A DNA stretch of 13,300 bases, from assembly GCA_003537695.1 (NCBI GenBank), contig DPRC01000008.1:1-13300 (forward strand). Reading direction: 5' to 3'. The DNA is from Polaribacter sp. GTDB lineage: Bacteria; Bacteroidota; Bacteroidia; Flavobacteriales; Flavobacteriaceae. Below, piece after piece: positions 1 through 7,479 of this stretch. The notes under the pieces were generated by a model. That model was not told where the DNA came from and searched no databases. It worked only from the letters and a program-made list of their open reading frames with translations. Each line of letters begins with the position of its first letter. The stretch's first letter is position 1. The translations under genes were made by a program, and so were the position numbers.

Positions 1-852
1 TTACCAAAAGCGATTACAGCAATCTTAGTAGGCTCAGGTTTGTCTGTTGCTGGATTACTAATGCAAACTTTTTTTAGAAATCCACTAGCGGGACCTTTTG
101 TACTGGGTATTTCTTCTGGCGCGAGCTTTGGAGTCGCTTTATTTATTCTAGGAAGTTCTCTTTTTAGTGGCTTTCTTATGACCAATTCAATTTCAAATTG
201 GTCTTTACCAATGGCTTCCAGTGCTGGTGCATTTTTAGTTTTATCGGCAGTCGTTATTGCCGCAAACAAAGTAAAAAACACGATGTCTATCCTAATAATA
301 GGACTTATGTTTGGCAGCCTAACTGCAGCTTTAATTAGTATTTTAACTTATTTTAGTACAGCAGCACAAATTCAACAATTTTTATTTTGGAGTTTTGGGA
401 GTTTAGGCAATCTCTCTTGGAGTGAACTATCTATTTTTATAGCGGTTTATAGTATTGCAATACTGGCAACAGTAGCGGTTGTAAAACCATTAAACAGTTT
501 ACTTCTAGGAGAAAATTATGCGAAAAGTTCAGGAGTTAACATCAAGAAAAGTCGAAATATTATTTTATTAATTACAAGTATTTTAACTGGAGTCATTACT
601 GCTTTTGCAGGTCCTATCGCATTTATTGGGCTCGCAGTTCCACACATTGCTAGAATAATTTTCAGTACTGCGAACCATAAAATATTAATTCCTGCAGTAC
701 TCCTTTTAGGAGCTATTGTAATGTTAATTTGTGATACCATTTCCCAGTTACCTACCAGTGAATTTACACTCCCCATAAATGCAATTACTTCCTTATTTGG
801 TGCACCTGTTGTTATTTGGCTTTTAATTAGAAAAAAACAACTCTTTGTCTAG
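1..852 (+). CDS. FecCD/BtuC-family ABC transporter permease (5' end cut by window)
   Basis: This is the inner-membrane permease of an ABC importer for iron-siderophore, heme or vitamin B12. The reading frame is open from the first base, so the gene begins upstream. About 283 residues are present against roughly 330-350 for the family, so perhaps 50-60 N-terminal residues are missing. Family hallmarks are clear. The first codons read LPKAITAILVGSGLSVAG, followed by RNPLAGPFVLGISSGA at codons 26-41. The cytoplasmic coupling loop that contacts the ATPase, GPIAFIGLAVPHIAR, lies at codons 204-218. Several hydrophobic membrane segments run through the whole length. The TAG stop is followed directly by the ATG of the ATPase gene, so the two form one operon. 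The cognate substrate-binding protein and TonB receptor are not in view, so the substrate cannot be told. A TTG at base 40 is not the true start, because conserved family sequence lies before it. Confidence 0.93.
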   Translation, partial: LPKAITAILVGSGLSVAGLLMQTFFRNPLAGPFVLGISSGASFGVALFILGSSLFSGFLMTNSISNWSLPMASSAGAFLVLSAVVIAANKVKNTMSILIIGLMFGSLTAALISILTYFSTAAQIQQFLFWSFGSLGNLSWSELSIFIAVYSIAILATVAVVKPLNSLLLGENYAKSSGVNIKKSRNIILLITSILTGVITAFAGPIAFIGLAVPHIARIIFSTANHKILIPAVLLLGAIVMLICDTISQLPTSEFTLPINAITSLFGAPVVIWLLIRKKQLFV

Positions 853-1650
853 ATGATTAAAAATACAAAAAATATTATTTTACAAACCGAAGACCTCACA
901 ATCGGATACGCTCAAAAAAAAGGAGACAAAATTGTCTTATCTAAAATAAACATCGCTATTGAAAGCGGAAAATTGATTAGTGTACTCGGAAAAAATGGCA
1001 TTGGAAAATCCACCCTTCTTAGAACACTTTCTAAAGTACAAAAACCGATTTCCGGTGTTGTATACTTTGAAGAAAAATCTTTAAATAGCTATTCAGAAAA
1101 CGCCCTATCAAAGAAACTTAGCCTCGTATTAACAGAGCGCTTACCTGAGAGTCAATTAACAGTTTTTGAATTAATAGCATTGGGAAGACAGCCATATACA
1201 AATTGGATAGACACCTTAGCTCCACTTGACATAGAAAAGGTTAATGTTGCTATGCAACAAACAAAAATAACCCATTTAAAAAACACCCTTTTTTATGAAT
1301 TAAGCGATGGTCAACTGCAACGCGTTTTAATTGCACGAGCGCTAGCGCAAGACACAGCTGTAATTATTCTTGATGAGCCAACGGCCCATTTAGACATGCA
1401 CCAAACCATTAATATTTTTGCGTTGTTGCAAAAACTTGTAAAAGAAACCAATAAAACCATCATAATTTCCTCTCATGAAATGAATTTAGCACTGAAACTT
1501 TCGGACCAAATTATATTAATGAAAGAACGTAAACTTATCTTTGGCACTACAGCAGACTTAATTTCACAAAGTGCTTTTGATGCTATTTTTCCTGATACCC
1601 TTCTTCAATTTGATAAATCCTTAGAGCAGTTTGTAATTAAAAGCTCCTAA
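853..1650 (+). CDS. FecE/BtuD-type ABC transporter ATP-binding protein
   Basis: This is the cytoplasmic ATPase that powers the preceding FecCD permease. It is 265 residues, normal for the family. Walker A is GKNGIGKST at residues 46-54. The ABC signature is LSDGQ at 150-154 (Asp in place of the usual central Gly), Walker B is VIILDEPT at 170-177, and the switch histidine is H208 in IISSHE. The ATG touches the permease stop codon with no gap, and there is no Shine-Dalgarno site, which fits translational coupling and Bacteroidota habits. The substrate is probably a ferric siderophore, heme or cobalamin; this is inferred from family and partner only. The operon appears to end here, because the next gene has its own -7 box 27 bp downstream. 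Confidence 0.93.
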   Translation: MIKNTKNIILQTEDLTIGYAQKKGDKIVLSKINIAIESGKLISVLGKNGIGKSTLLRTLSKVQKPISGVVYFEEKSLNSYSENALSKKLSLVLTERLPESQLTVFELIALGRQPYTNWIDTLAPLDIEKVNVAMQQTKITHLKNTLFYELSDGQLQRVLIARALAQDTAVIILDEPTAHLDMHQTINIFALLQKLVKETNKTIIISSHEMNLALKLSDQIILMKERKLIFGTTADLISQSAFDAIFPDTLLQFDKSLEQFVIKSS

Positions 1651-1676
1651 CCCTAAAATAAGACGAACTTTTTGTT

Positions 1677-1684
1677 ACTTTTGA
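1677..1684 (+). promoter_or_regulatory. Bacteroidota -7 box upstream of the M28 peptidase gene
   Basis: TACTTTTG matches the Bacteroidota sigma-A -7 consensus TAnnTTTG. I see no good TTTG at the expected -33 distance. Transcription would begin near 1689-1692, right at an in-frame ATG at 1691, which favours the downstream ATG at 1721 as translation start. Confidence 0.45.
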
Positions 1685-1720
1685 AAACGAATGATTTTAA
1701 ACAAAATATGTATTAAAACG

Positions 1721-2770
1721 ATGAAAAAAACACTTTATATTGCAAGCACGATTGTATTTATGGCCTGTGGCTCAACAAAAAATACTCCGGTAGCAGCGGA
1801 AAACGTAGATTACGCTGAAAAATACGCAACCTCTATTACGGCTAAAGATTTAGGAAAGCACTTATTTACATACGCATCAGACGAATTTGAGGGCAGAAAC
1901 ACAGGAGAGCCTGGGCAGAAAAAAGCTGTTGCATATTTAAAAGATTTTTATATTTCTGAGGCTATTAGCTCTCCACTTGGCGGGGATGACTATTTCCAGG
2001 AAGTTCCTGGAGATTGGTTAACTAAAAATTCTAGAGCTACTTTGAAGGACTCTGAAAATGTAGTTGCTTTTATCAAAGGAAGTGAAAAACCAGACGAAAT
2101 CGTAGTAATTTCAGCGCATTTAGATCATGAAGGCATTAAAGATGGAAAAATTTATAATGGAGCCGACGATGACGGCTCGGGTACCGTTGCCATTTTAGAA
2201 ATTGCTCAAGCTTTTCAAATGGCTACAAAAGCCGGGAAAGGCCCAAAACGTTCTATTTTATTTTTGCACGTTACAGGTGAAGAAAAAGGATTATTAGGGT
2301 CCAAATACTATACAGATGTAGCGCCATTATTCCCTTTAATAAATACCGTTTGTAATTTAAACATAGACATGGTTGGTCGAATTGATGACCGACACAAAGC
2401 AGACCCTAATTTTGTATATTTAATTGGTTCTGATAAGTTAAGTACAGAATTACACCAGATATCTGAAGCCGTAAACAAAAAGTACACGAAAATAAACTTG
2501 GACTATAAATATAATGACGAAAACGATCCAAATAGATTCTACTACAGATCCGATCATTATAATTTTGCTAAAAACAATGTTCCAATTATCTTTTACTTTA
2601 ACGGTACACATGCAGACTACCACCAGCCTTCTGACACGCCAGACAAAATAAATTATAATTTATTAGAGAATAGAGCCCGTCTAATTTTTCATACCGCATG
2701 GAAAATTGCGAACATGGACAAAAGGATCATAGCAGACAAAGCTGTTATAAAAGCGGCAACAGCAAAATAA
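1721..2770 (+). CDS. M28-family zinc metallopeptidase, predicted lipoprotein
   Basis: This is a predicted aminopeptidase-like metallopeptidase of family M28, 349 residues from ATG 1721. The N-terminus MKKTLYIASTIVFMAC-GSTK is a short lipoprotein signal peptide with Cys16 as the lipidated residue, so the enzyme is expected to be membrane-anchored on the periplasmic or outer face. The M28 metal-binding set is visible: H133 and D135 in AHLDHEG, the Asp cluster D149-D151 in GADDDGSG, the E187-E188 pair in TGEEKG, D216 in NIDMVGR, and H301 in DYHQPSDT. No protease-associated or C-terminal sorting domain is apparent. An in-frame ATG at 1691 would add ten residues but sits at the predicted transcription start. 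I prefer 1721 because it gives a signal peptide of normal length. Substrate specificity cannot be read from sequence. A strong terminator follows. Confidence 0.92.
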   Translation: MKKTLYIASTIVFMACGSTKNTPVAAENVDYAEKYATSITAKDLGKHLFTYASDEFEGRNTGEPGQKKAVAYLKDFYISEAISSPLGGDDYFQEVPGDWLTKNSRATLKDSENVVAFIKGSEKPDEIVVISAHLDHEGIKDGKIYNGADDDGSGTVAILEIAQAFQMATKAGKGPKRSILFLHVTGEEKGLLGSKYYTDVAPLFPLINTVCNLNIDMVGRIDDRHKADPNFVYLIGSDKLSTELHQISEAVNKKYTKINLDYKYNDENDPNRFYYRSDHYNFAKNNVPIIFYFNGTHADYHQPSDTPDKINYNLLENRARLIFHTAWKIANMDKRIIADKAVIKAATAK

Positions 2771-2792
2771 AATTTGCAGCACCTCTCCTACT

Positions 2793-2822
2793 AAAACCAA
2801 GCTTTCGCTTGGTTTTTTTTTT
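2793..2822 (+). terminator. Rho-independent terminator after the M28 gene
   Basis: A perfect 10-bp stem (AAAACCAAGC, TTTC loop, GCTTGGTTTT) runs from 2793 to 2816, and its T-tract continues to 2822. It lies between two convergent genes. On the minus strand the hairpin is followed by only four T residues, so it may also stop msrA transcription, less efficiently. Confidence 0.9.
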
Positions 2823-2833
2823 ACAAAAGTACC

Positions 2834-3496
2834 TTAATGCTTCTCACTTTTTAAAAGCGTTGGAAACTTCTTTTTAAACTTATTTAACCTTGGAACAGAG
2901 ATCGCTTTTATATAACCCTCATTTGGGTTTCTTCGTTCATAATCCTGGTGGTACGCTTCCGCTTTATAAAACTTTGTAAACGCTGTTACTTCTGTTGTAA
3001 TCTTCCTGTTATAAACAGTAGCGCTTAGTTTTTCAATTGCCTCCATTATAATTTTCTTTTCATTTATGGTTTTATAAAAAGCAATGGAACGATATTGTGT
3101 TCCATAATCTGGATGCTGACCATTGACCGTTGTTGGATCGTGAGAACCAAAGAAAACAGTGACCAGAGTTTCAAAACTTACTTTTTTAGGATTGTAGTAC
3201 ACCGCTACTGTTTCTGAATGCCCTGTTTTTCCGGTCCCTATTTTCGCATAAGTTGGATTTAATGTTTTTCCTCCAGCATAACCCGAAACCGCTTCCTCTA
3301 CTCCAATTACACTTTCAAAAATAGCCTCTACACACCAAAAGCAACCACTTGCAAAATAGGCTACTTTGGTTCCCTTTTGCGGAACAAATACTTCCTTATC
3401 AACAAGATTTTTGCTTTCTTTTTTATCCGTAAAGCCGAAACAAGAAGCTAACATCACAAAACAACCGACCACTAAAACTTCTTTTATAATTTTCAT
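2834..3496 (-). CDS. msrA: Peptide-methionine (S)-S-oxide reductase MsrA, predicted lipoprotein
   Basis: This enzyme reduces methionine-S-sulfoxide in oxidised proteins back to methionine. It is 220 residues. The catalytic motif GCFWCVE is at residues 51-57, with nucleophile C52. Other family blocks are GYAGG, TGHSETV, FFGSHDPTTVNGQHPDYGTQYRS and the C-terminal EAYHQDY. The start MKIIKEVLVVGCFVMLAS-C is a lipoprotein signal peptide with lipobox LASC (C19). The enzyme is therefore expected to be anchored outside the cytoplasm, repairing envelope proteins. No cysteine is present after C55, so recycling would have to use C52-C55 instead of a distal resolving cysteine. The gene is convergent with the M28 gene and divergent from dnaX, with no MsrB fused or adjacent. 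Confidence 0.95.
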   Translation of the reverse strand: MKIIKEVLVVGCFVMLASCFGFTDKKESKNLVDKEVFVPQKGTKVAYFASGCFWCVEAIFESVIGVEEAVSGYAGGKTLNPTYAKIGTGKTGHSETVAVYYNPKKVSFETLVTVFFGSHDPTTVNGQHPDYGTQYRSIAFYKTINEKKIIMEAIEKLSATVYNRKITTEVTAFTKFYKAEAYHQDYERRNPNEGYIKAISVPRLNKFKKKFPTLLKSEKH

Positions 3497-3612
3497 CTTT
3501 TAAAGTATTTATTCATATTTATATTAATCAAAGACGTTTTAACAACGTATTTTGGCAACACACTGCAATCTGATACTACAGATTTAGTAAATCCTGATTG
3601 GCGCGTACACTG

Positions 3613-3620
3613 CAAAATTA
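3613..3620 (-). promoter_or_regulatory. Candidate -7 box for msrA
   Basis: On the minus strand this reads TAATTTTG, matching TAnnTTTG. A GTTG that could serve as the -33 element lies about 22 nt upstream (complement of 3643-3646), slightly far. Transcription would begin near 3605, giving a leader of about 110 nt before msrA. Confidence 0.35.
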
Positions 3621-3670
3621 CATATCTTTTTACAGTTGTTTACAACTTTAGCATTTTGTTAAGAAACCTT

Positions 3671-3702
3671 TTTGCTTAAAAGGGTTCAGATAGCTATTTT
3701 TG
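3671..3702 (+). promoter_or_regulatory. Sigma-A promoter for dnaX
   Basis: TTTG at 3671-3674 and TATTTTTG at 3695-3702 are separated by 20 nt. This matches the Bacteroidota consensus TTTG-N19-21-TAnnTTTG in both boxes. Predicted transcription start is near 3709, about 100 nt before the dnaX ATG. The -33 box is embedded in an imperfect inverted repeat (3665-3686). Confidence 0.65.
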
Positions 3703-3811
3703 TTAAAGTAATTTATGAACATTTTGTGTTCTGTAACTACTTTGGAAGCAAGGTTCATAGACCTTTCTTACCTGCAATCAAACAAATAACCAAACTAGTA
3801 CGTACCTTTTA

Positions 3812-5536
3812 ATGGAGCATTTTATAGTATCAGCGCGTAAGTACCGTCCGAAAAATTTTCAGGATGTTGTTGGGCAACAGGCCATAACAAATACGTTAGA
3901 AAATGCAATAAAAAATAATCACCTCGCACAAGCTTTGTTATTTACAGGTCCTCGGGGCGTTGGTAAAACTTCGTGCGCTAGGATTTTAGCAAAAAAAATC
4001 AATCAACAAGACGCAGAGAATTCTGAAGAAGAAGATTTTGCTTTTAATATTTTTGAATTGGATGCCGCCTCTAATAATTCTGTTGATGATATCAGAAGCT
4101 TAACAGATCAGGTTCGAATTCCGCCACAAACGGGTAAATATAAGGTGTACATTATAGATGAGGTACACATGTTGTCACAGGCAGCATTTAATGCCTTTTT
4201 AAAAACGCTGGAAGAACCACCAGCGCACGCAATTTTTATTTTAGCAACTACCGAAAAACATAAAATAATTCCTACAATTTTATCTCGTTGTCAAATTTTT
4301 GATTTCAAAAGAATTGGAGTTTTAGATGCTAAAAACTATCTCAAAAAAATTAGTGAGAAAGAGGATATTACCGCAGAGGACGATGCCTTGCATATTATTG
4401 CTCAAAAAGCAGATGGTGCAATGCGAGATGCCCTGTCTATTTTTGACAGAGTTGTTAGTTTTTCTGGAAAAAACCTTACAAGAGAAGCCGTTACGGAAAA
4501 CCTAAATGTATTAGATTACGATACCTATTTTGGGATGACAGATTTGCTGTTGGATAATAAAATACCGGATGTCTTAAATGCTTTTAATACAGTATTGAGT
4601 AAAGGTTTTGAAGGCCATCACTTTATAAATGGACTGGCAAGTCATTTTAGAGACCTCTTAGTTGCCAAAGACAAAGCAACTTTAGATTTATTAGAGGTTG
4701 GTGACAGCGCTAAAAAGAAGTACTTAACACAGGCTACTAGGGCAAGCATTCCTTTCTTACTGCAAGCCATACAAAAAGCAAATGATTGCGATTTAAACTA
4801 TCGAGCTTCTAAAAATCAACGCTTACTGGTGGAATTAAGTATCATGCAGATTGCCTCTATCACTTTTGATGGAGAAAAAAAAAAATCAGCTAACTACATA
4901 ATTCCGGCTACCTTTTTCCAAGCACTTTCTCCAAGAAAGAAAAAAAACACTACTATAATTGCCGCCGAACCTAAGGAGATAGCAACGCCAACAGCTACTG
5001 TGCCAAAAACTGAAATTCAAAAAGTTGTTGAGAAACCTGCAATTAAAAAACCCATTCTAAAAAATGTAGGCCGACTAAACACGCAACCTGGCAAGTACTC
5101 TTTAAAGGGATTCAATCAGCAAAAGGAAGTTAAAAAAACGGTGGTAGAAGAAAATTTTGAGCAACATCCAAAAACTACTTTTACCGAAGAAAAATTACAA
5201 GAACTCTGGAAAGCATATGTAGCGTTATTAAATACGAAAGGAGAACGGAGTATGGCCTCTATTGTAGGCACAGACATTCCTACGCTAGGAAGCGACTTTA
5301 AAATCACATTTACAGTCCCTAATAAGTTAATGGAAGACCAATTCAAAAAAGGAAGACCCGGATTAATGAAATTCCTTCGAGAAAACTTAAATAACTATGG
5401 AATTTCAATAGCAGTGCAGCTCAATGAAGCTGTTGAGAAAAAGTTTGCATATACTCCCCAAGAAAAATATAATAAACTAAAAGAAAAGAATCCTCTTTTA
5501 GAGAAATTACGTCAAGCTTTTGAGTTAGATTTGTAG
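3812..5536 (+). CDS. dnaX: DNA polymerase III subunit gamma/tau (clamp-loader ATPase)
   Basis: This is the AAA+ motor subunit of the replicative clamp loader, which places the beta sliding clamp on primed DNA; the long tau form also tethers polymerase and helicase. It is 574 residues. Walker A is GPRGVGKT (46-53), Walker B IIDEVH (114-119), sensor 1 lies in ATTEKHK (145-151), the SRC arginine-finger motif is at 158-160, and sensor 2 lies in GAMRDALS (202-209). Domain III ends near residue 350. A Lys/Pro-rich linker (about 355-445) follows, then a C-terminal domain from about 455 (TEEKLQELWKAY) to the end. The four zinc-module cysteines of enterobacterial DnaX, expected around residues 64-79, are absent; I believe this is normal for flavobacteria. 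The start MEHFIVSARKYRPK is the family-typical N-terminus. The coding sequence carries an A11 run at 4875-4885 (codons 355-358). The 3' end overlaps the convergent antiporter gene by 25 bp. Confidence 0.96.
   Translation: MEHFIVSARKYRPKNFQDVVGQQAITNTLENAIKNNHLAQALLFTGPRGVGKTSCARILAKKINQQDAENSEEEDFAFNIFELDAASNNSVDDIRSLTDQVRIPPQTGKYKVYIIDEVHMLSQAAFNAFLKTLEEPPAHAIFILATTEKHKIIPTILSRCQIFDFKRIGVLDAKNYLKKISEKEDITAEDDALHIIAQKADGAMRDALSIFDRVVSFSGKNLTREAVTENLNVLDYDTYFGMTDLLLDNKIPDVLNAFNTVLSKGFEGHHFINGLASHFRDLLVAKDKATLDLLEVGDSAKKKYLTQATRASIPFLLQAIQKANDCDLNYRASKNQRLLVELSIMQIASITFDGEKKKSANYIIPATFFQALSPRKKKNTTIIAAEPKEIATPTATVPKTEIQKVVEKPAIKKPILKNVGRLNTQPGKYSLKGFNQQKEVKKTVVEENFEQHPKTTFTEEKLQELWKAYVALLNTKGERSMASIVGTDIPTLGSDFKITFTVPNKLMEDQFKKGRPGLMKFLRENLNNYGISIAVQLNEAVEKKFAYTPQEKYNKLKEKNPLLEKLRQAFELDL
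4875..4885 (+). other. A11 homopolymer in dnaX: candidate slippage site for a short gamma form
   Basis: Eleven consecutive A residues encode the end of E355 and K356-K358, just after the last clamp-loader helix (ELSIMQIAS). One extra A in the mRNA (or a -1 shift) gives a TAA at 4891-4893 and a 360-residue product. One A fewer (or a +1 shift) gives a TAA at 4899-4901 and a 362-residue product. Both would be gamma-like proteins lacking the tau domains. The next-longest coding A runs I noticed are A8 (914-921, 3991-3998). Slippage itself is inferred. Confidence 0.5.
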
Positions 5537-7356
5537 GAATCCCCAATACTTTTACCTAAATAAGACAATGTCAAGTGCTCTTTTACTTCTGATGTCTTCT
5601 CAAATTCTGAAATCAAATAAATCTCTTTGCCCTTCTGAATAAATAAAGGAATTGATTTCTCTTCCTTTGAAAATGCACTTAAAATCGCTTCATAATCAAT
5701 TGCTGTTTCAATTTTAAGCTCCATAATTAGTGGATTTTCTCGATAGGCTTCGCTCAAATTAATATAATCGTCATTCGGCGTGAAAAAGTTTTTCCGCTCT
5801 GTGTCCGAAGCCTCTTGAAGCTCTTGAGAAGATGCTAATTTATAGGTACCGTGTTCCCCAAAATTTTTAGAAAAACGATTGACCGTATAATTATTAACCA
5901 TATCACTTCCTGTGATCGCAATTAAATAGCCAACATCATTCAACTCTATATTGTCGGTAAGATCATCATCATAAACATCTACCTTGAAAGCTTCTAGACC
6001 ATCCGTATTCGCTTGCTCTATAAAGTTACTGTTTGAATCTATTAGAATAACCCGCTTCCCCTTCTCTTTAAGATATTTTGCAATTAATCGTACAGGATTT
6101 GACGCACCTACGAATAAAATAGCATCTGATGTTTTTAAAAAAACACCCACCATTTTAGCAAACAATCTAGCGGTAGTGGCATTTAACAATACTGTTCCCA
6201 AAACAATCATAAATACTAAAGGTGTAATATACTCTGCTCCTTCAACACCTTGCTTTAACAGCTTACTTCCAAATAAAGAAGCGATACCAGCGGCAACAAT
6301 ACCCCTTGGACCTACCCAACTTATAAATAATTTTTCATTTAAATTCAATTTAGACTTGTAAGCACTTGCAAATACAGCTAAGGGCCGTATTATAAATACC
6401 ACAATAGTGAATAATACCGGCGTCTTCCAAGTGTACAAAAGCATCAAATCCTCAATATTAATGTTTGCCGACAATAAAATAAATAAAATAGAGATTAATA
6501 AAATAGAAAGAGACTCTTTAAAATAAAGCAACTCTTTTAAATTTTTTAATTTACCATTTCCTAAAACCATCCCCATCACCACTACCGCTAGAAGTCCCGA
6601 CTCATGTGCAAATACCTCAGAGGCTACAAAAACTAATAAAACCGTAGATAAGGAAACCACGTTTAATAAATAATGCGGGATTAATTTTTTATTCATCGCA
6701 TATGCCAAAGCATGTGCAAAAGTAAAACCAAAACTTGTTCCAAATAAAAGGATCTTACCAAATTCCATTAAGGCCGTTTTTGTAAAGCCACCGCCACCCC
6801 CTACACTAATAAATTCAAAAACAAGCACTGCCACTAAAGCACCAATAGGGTCTATTAAGATTCCTTCCCATTTTAAGACCGTAGAAACATCTTTTTTAAG
6901 TGGAATATTTCTTAAAATTGGCGTGATCACGGTGGGTCCTGTAACAATGATTAAACCCGCAAAAAGAAAAGAAATTTCCCAACCTAAATTAAAGACATAA
7001 TGCGTTACTATCCCTGCTCCAAAAAAAGTAATGGCAGCTCCCAATGTTATTAATTTAGTAATCACTGGTCCCACATTCTTAATTTCACTTCTCTTTAACG
7101 TTAAACCGCCCTCAAAAAGGATAACACTAATGGCTAATGAAACAAAATAATACAAACCATCTCCAGGAAACAAACCTTTTGTACCGTTCCAAATGGGCGC
7201 TATCCACTTTGTACCGTCTTCACTTAAATATGCTGCTGCTATTGGCCCCACTAGTAAGCCAATTAAAATTAAGGGTAAAATTGCAGGGATTTTAAATTTC
7301 CATGCCACCCATTGTGCTAATATCCCCAAAATGATAATCCCTGCTAACTCTAACAT
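5512..7356 (-). CDS. CPA1-type Na+(K+)/H+ antiporter with C-terminal TrkA-N domain
   Basis: This is a 614-residue inner-membrane cation/proton exchanger, likely used for pH and sodium homeostasis. Residues 1 to about 405 form a multi-spanning transport domain (about 12 hydrophobic segments). Recognisable motifs are LFEGGLTL (80-87), VTGPTVITPILR (138-149) in the unwound-helix region, KWEGILIDPIGA (162-173) with D169 as likely ion-binding Asp, R324, and WVGPRGIVAAGIA (347-359). Residues about 411-510 resemble a TrkA-N/RCK Rossmann domain (AILFVGASNPVRLIA ... VILIDSN ... AITGSD), a nucleotide-sensing module often used to gate K+/cation transport. Its glycine motif is the GxSxP variant, not GxGxxG. 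A further 100 residues follow without a family I can name. The gene is divergent from the stress-protein operon, with 123 bp between, and convergent with dnaX, overlapping it by 25 bp. Exchanged cation and regulator are inferred from family only. Confidence 0.9.
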   Translation of the reverse strand: MLELAGIIILGILAQWVAWKFKIPAILPLILIGLLVGPIAAAYLSEDGTKWIAPIWNGTKGLFPGDGLYYFVSLAISVILFEGGLTLKRSEIKNVGPVITKLITLGAAITFFGAGIVTHYVFNLGWEISFLFAGLIIVTGPTVITPILRNIPLKKDVSTVLKWEGILIDPIGALVAVLVFEFISVGGGGGFTKTALMEFGKILLFGTSFGFTFAHALAYAMNKKLIPHYLLNVVSLSTVLLVFVASEVFAHESGLLAVVVMGMVLGNGKLKNLKELLYFKESLSILLISILFILLSANINIEDLMLLYTWKTPVLFTIVVFIIRPLAVFASAYKSKLNLNEKLFISWVGPRGIVAAGIASLFGSKLLKQGVEGAEYITPLVFMIVLGTVLLNATTARLFAKMVGVFLKTSDAILFVGASNPVRLIAKYLKEKGKRVILIDSNSNFIEQANTDGLEAFKVDVYDDDLTDNIELNDVGYLIAITGSDMVNNYTVNRFSKNFGEHGTYKLASSQELQEASDTERKNFFTPNDDYINLSEAYRENPLIMELKIETAIDYEAILSAFSKEEKSIPLFIQKGKEIYLISEFEKTSEVKEHLTLSYLGKSIGDSYKSNSKA

Positions 7357-7479
7357 CTTTCTTTTTGCTTTTTGTTAGTAAAACTAAGGATGTTTAATCA
7401 CATTAAAAAAAAAAATTGTTTTTTTATTTAATATAAAGTTTGTTATATTGTACCTGTAGTTAAACTTTAAATATCAACC

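Larger units (their letters stand above)
3497..3811. other. 315-bp divergent intergenic region between msrA and dnaX
   Basis: I see no gene or tRNA here. It holds a full-consensus promoter toward dnaX (3671-3702) and a candidate -7 box toward msrA (3613-3620). A 9-bp direct repeat, ACACTGCAA, occurs at 3560-3568 and 3607-3615. Inverted repeats are AATCTG/CAGATT (3567-3584), an imperfect 9-bp hairpin overlapping the dnaX -33 box (3665-3686), and a short one at 3750-3765. Both genes would have untranslated leaders of about 100 nt, long for this lineage. Confidence 0.6.

Noticed and set aside
3745..3770. GGTTCATAGACC resembling a tRNA T-arm upstream of dnaX
   Set aside because: No acceptor, D or anticodon arms can be built around it, and the flanks are AT-rich. 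It is only a short inverted repeat in the leader.
3991..3998. A8 run in dnaX near the Walker A region (and another A8 at 914-921 in the ABC ATPase gene)
   Set aside because: A8 is not exceptional at this base composition, and slippage here would give products too short to be functional.
3812..4060. Loss of the zinc-module cysteines in DnaX as evidence of a defective gene
   Set aside because: All ATPase motifs are intact and, to my knowledge, flavobacterial DnaX proteins generally lack these cysteines, so it is a lineage trait.
7405..7425. A11 and T7 runs in the gap upstream of the stress protein gene as a terminator or attenuator
   Set aside because: There is no GC-containing stem. It is more likely bent or AT-rich promoter DNA between divergent genes.
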